Assembly: GCA_016758965.1 (NCBI GenBank)
Contig: JAEPRB010000003.1
Span: forward strand, 310,001-374,000
Reading direction: 5' to 3'
DNA length: 64,000 nucleotides
From: Circinella minor
Lineage: Eukaryota > Mucoromycota > Mucoromycetes > Mucorales > Lichtheimiaceae
In this document: one piece after another, positions 63,709-64,000 of the stretch
How the letters are laid out: each line of letters begins with the position of its first letter
Numbering within the stretch: the stretch's first letter is position 1
Position numbers and translations under genes: made by a program
Notes under the pieces: generated by a model
The model's database searches: none
Seen by the model: only the letters and a program-made list of their open reading frames with translations
What the model was told of the DNA's origin: nothing

Positions 63709-64000
63709 TTAATGATTCATATCACCTCTATTGATAATAATGGTCATAGCAATGCTAATTTAACACTACCACTTACCATTGCCTTTAAGTCCACCAGAAG
63801 GGTATACACGTCTCTTTTGAGTAAATGATCTTGGTTTTGGTAATTCAGAAATACGTCTAAAAGTAAAACGACCATTTCCTTCCGATAATGGTAGATCTGA
63901 CGGTGTTGCATTATTATTGCTATTATTAATCGTGGTAGTAGTGTTAGGAGGTTTTGGTGCATTCCAGCGCGATAATACAGGATTAGATGATGGCGGTGGT
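63709..64000 (-). CDS. WIP/verprolin-like protein, C-terminal part (runs off the window)
   Basis: The reading frame from 64000 down to a donor at 63777/63776 gives a Pro/Asn/Thr-rich stretch (SRWNAPKPPNTTTTINNS) and then GRFTFRRISELPKPRSF followed by RRVYPSGGLKGN. This matches the C-terminal WASP-binding segment of WIP/verprolin (pattern RFxFxxxSxLPxPxxF...YPS), which clamps the WH1 domain of WASP/Las17 and guides Arp2/3-driven actin assembly. A final short exon near 63722-63709 (GDMNH and a stop) joins in phase after an ag acceptor. The longest ATG-initiated frame here (63962-63744) is in another frame and is a shadow. The WH2 and proline-rich N-terminal parts lie outside the window. Confidence 0.6.

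Noticed and set aside
63744..63962. 72-residue minus frame starting with Met
   Set aside because: A different frame of the same strand gives the WIP-like motif and ends at a proper donor.

Overview
The window looks like AT-rich nuclear DNA of an early-diverging filamentous fungus, most likely a Mucorales species (Mucoromycota). Genes carry many short GT-AG introns, roughly 50-150 bases each. The proteins are clearly eukaryotic. Two P450s of the type expanded in Mucorales and two multi-exon families I know only from Mucorales point the same way. Species cannot be named. I found no tRNA, rRNA or CRISPR. Exon junctions were inferred by reading splice sites and checking reading phase by hand. For every complete multi-exon model below, the exon lengths sum to a multiple of three.

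Layout. 1-5.4 kb: a gene-poor end with a degenerate repeat and a decaying minus-strand gene carrying a PD-(D/E)XK-like signature. 5.4-11.4 kb: two tandem paralogous P450s. 12.6-18.1 kb: a 12-exon RalGAP beta-subunit homologue. 19.0-23.0 kb: a mobile-element-damaged zone. It holds a second decaying minus-strand gene with a Tc1/mariner-like MITE in an intron, cut at its 5' side by two tandem 5'-truncated LINE remnants. The three copies of a 14-bp sequence around them look like shared target-site duplications. 23.05-25.4 kb: a TPR/F-box/LRR gene whose start codon lies 20 bp past the second LINE tail. 26.6-27.9 kb: a mitochondrial nucleoside diphosphate kinase with a strong highly-expressed codon bias. 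27.9-32.8 kb: almost empty. 32.8-33.8 kb: a secreted double-psi beta-barrel (3D-domain) protein.

36.5-64 kb is a dense housekeeping block. It holds a Set9/SUV420 H4K20 methyltransferase (-), a His-rich protein (-), a Tyr-phosphatase of the CX5R type (-), phosphoglucomutase (-), NADH glutamate synthase (+), and an ERGIC-53/VIP36-type cargo lectin (-). The lectin is divergent from F-actin capping protein beta (+). PFK-2/FBPase-2 (+) follows, then the 3' end of a WIP/verprolin-like gene (-) running off the edge. Phosphoglucomutase and PFK-2/FBPase-2 belong to carbohydrate flux, glutamate synthase to nitrogen assimilation, and capping protein and verprolin to cortical actin. There is no sign of operon-like grouping.

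I did not find a clearly new biological system. The points most worth following are the LINE/target-duplication structure next to the F-box gene, the two decaying Mucorales-restricted families, three probable GC-AG introns, an 8-nt micro-exon in PFK-2/FBPase-2, and orphan exon-like open frames that have no assigned gene.
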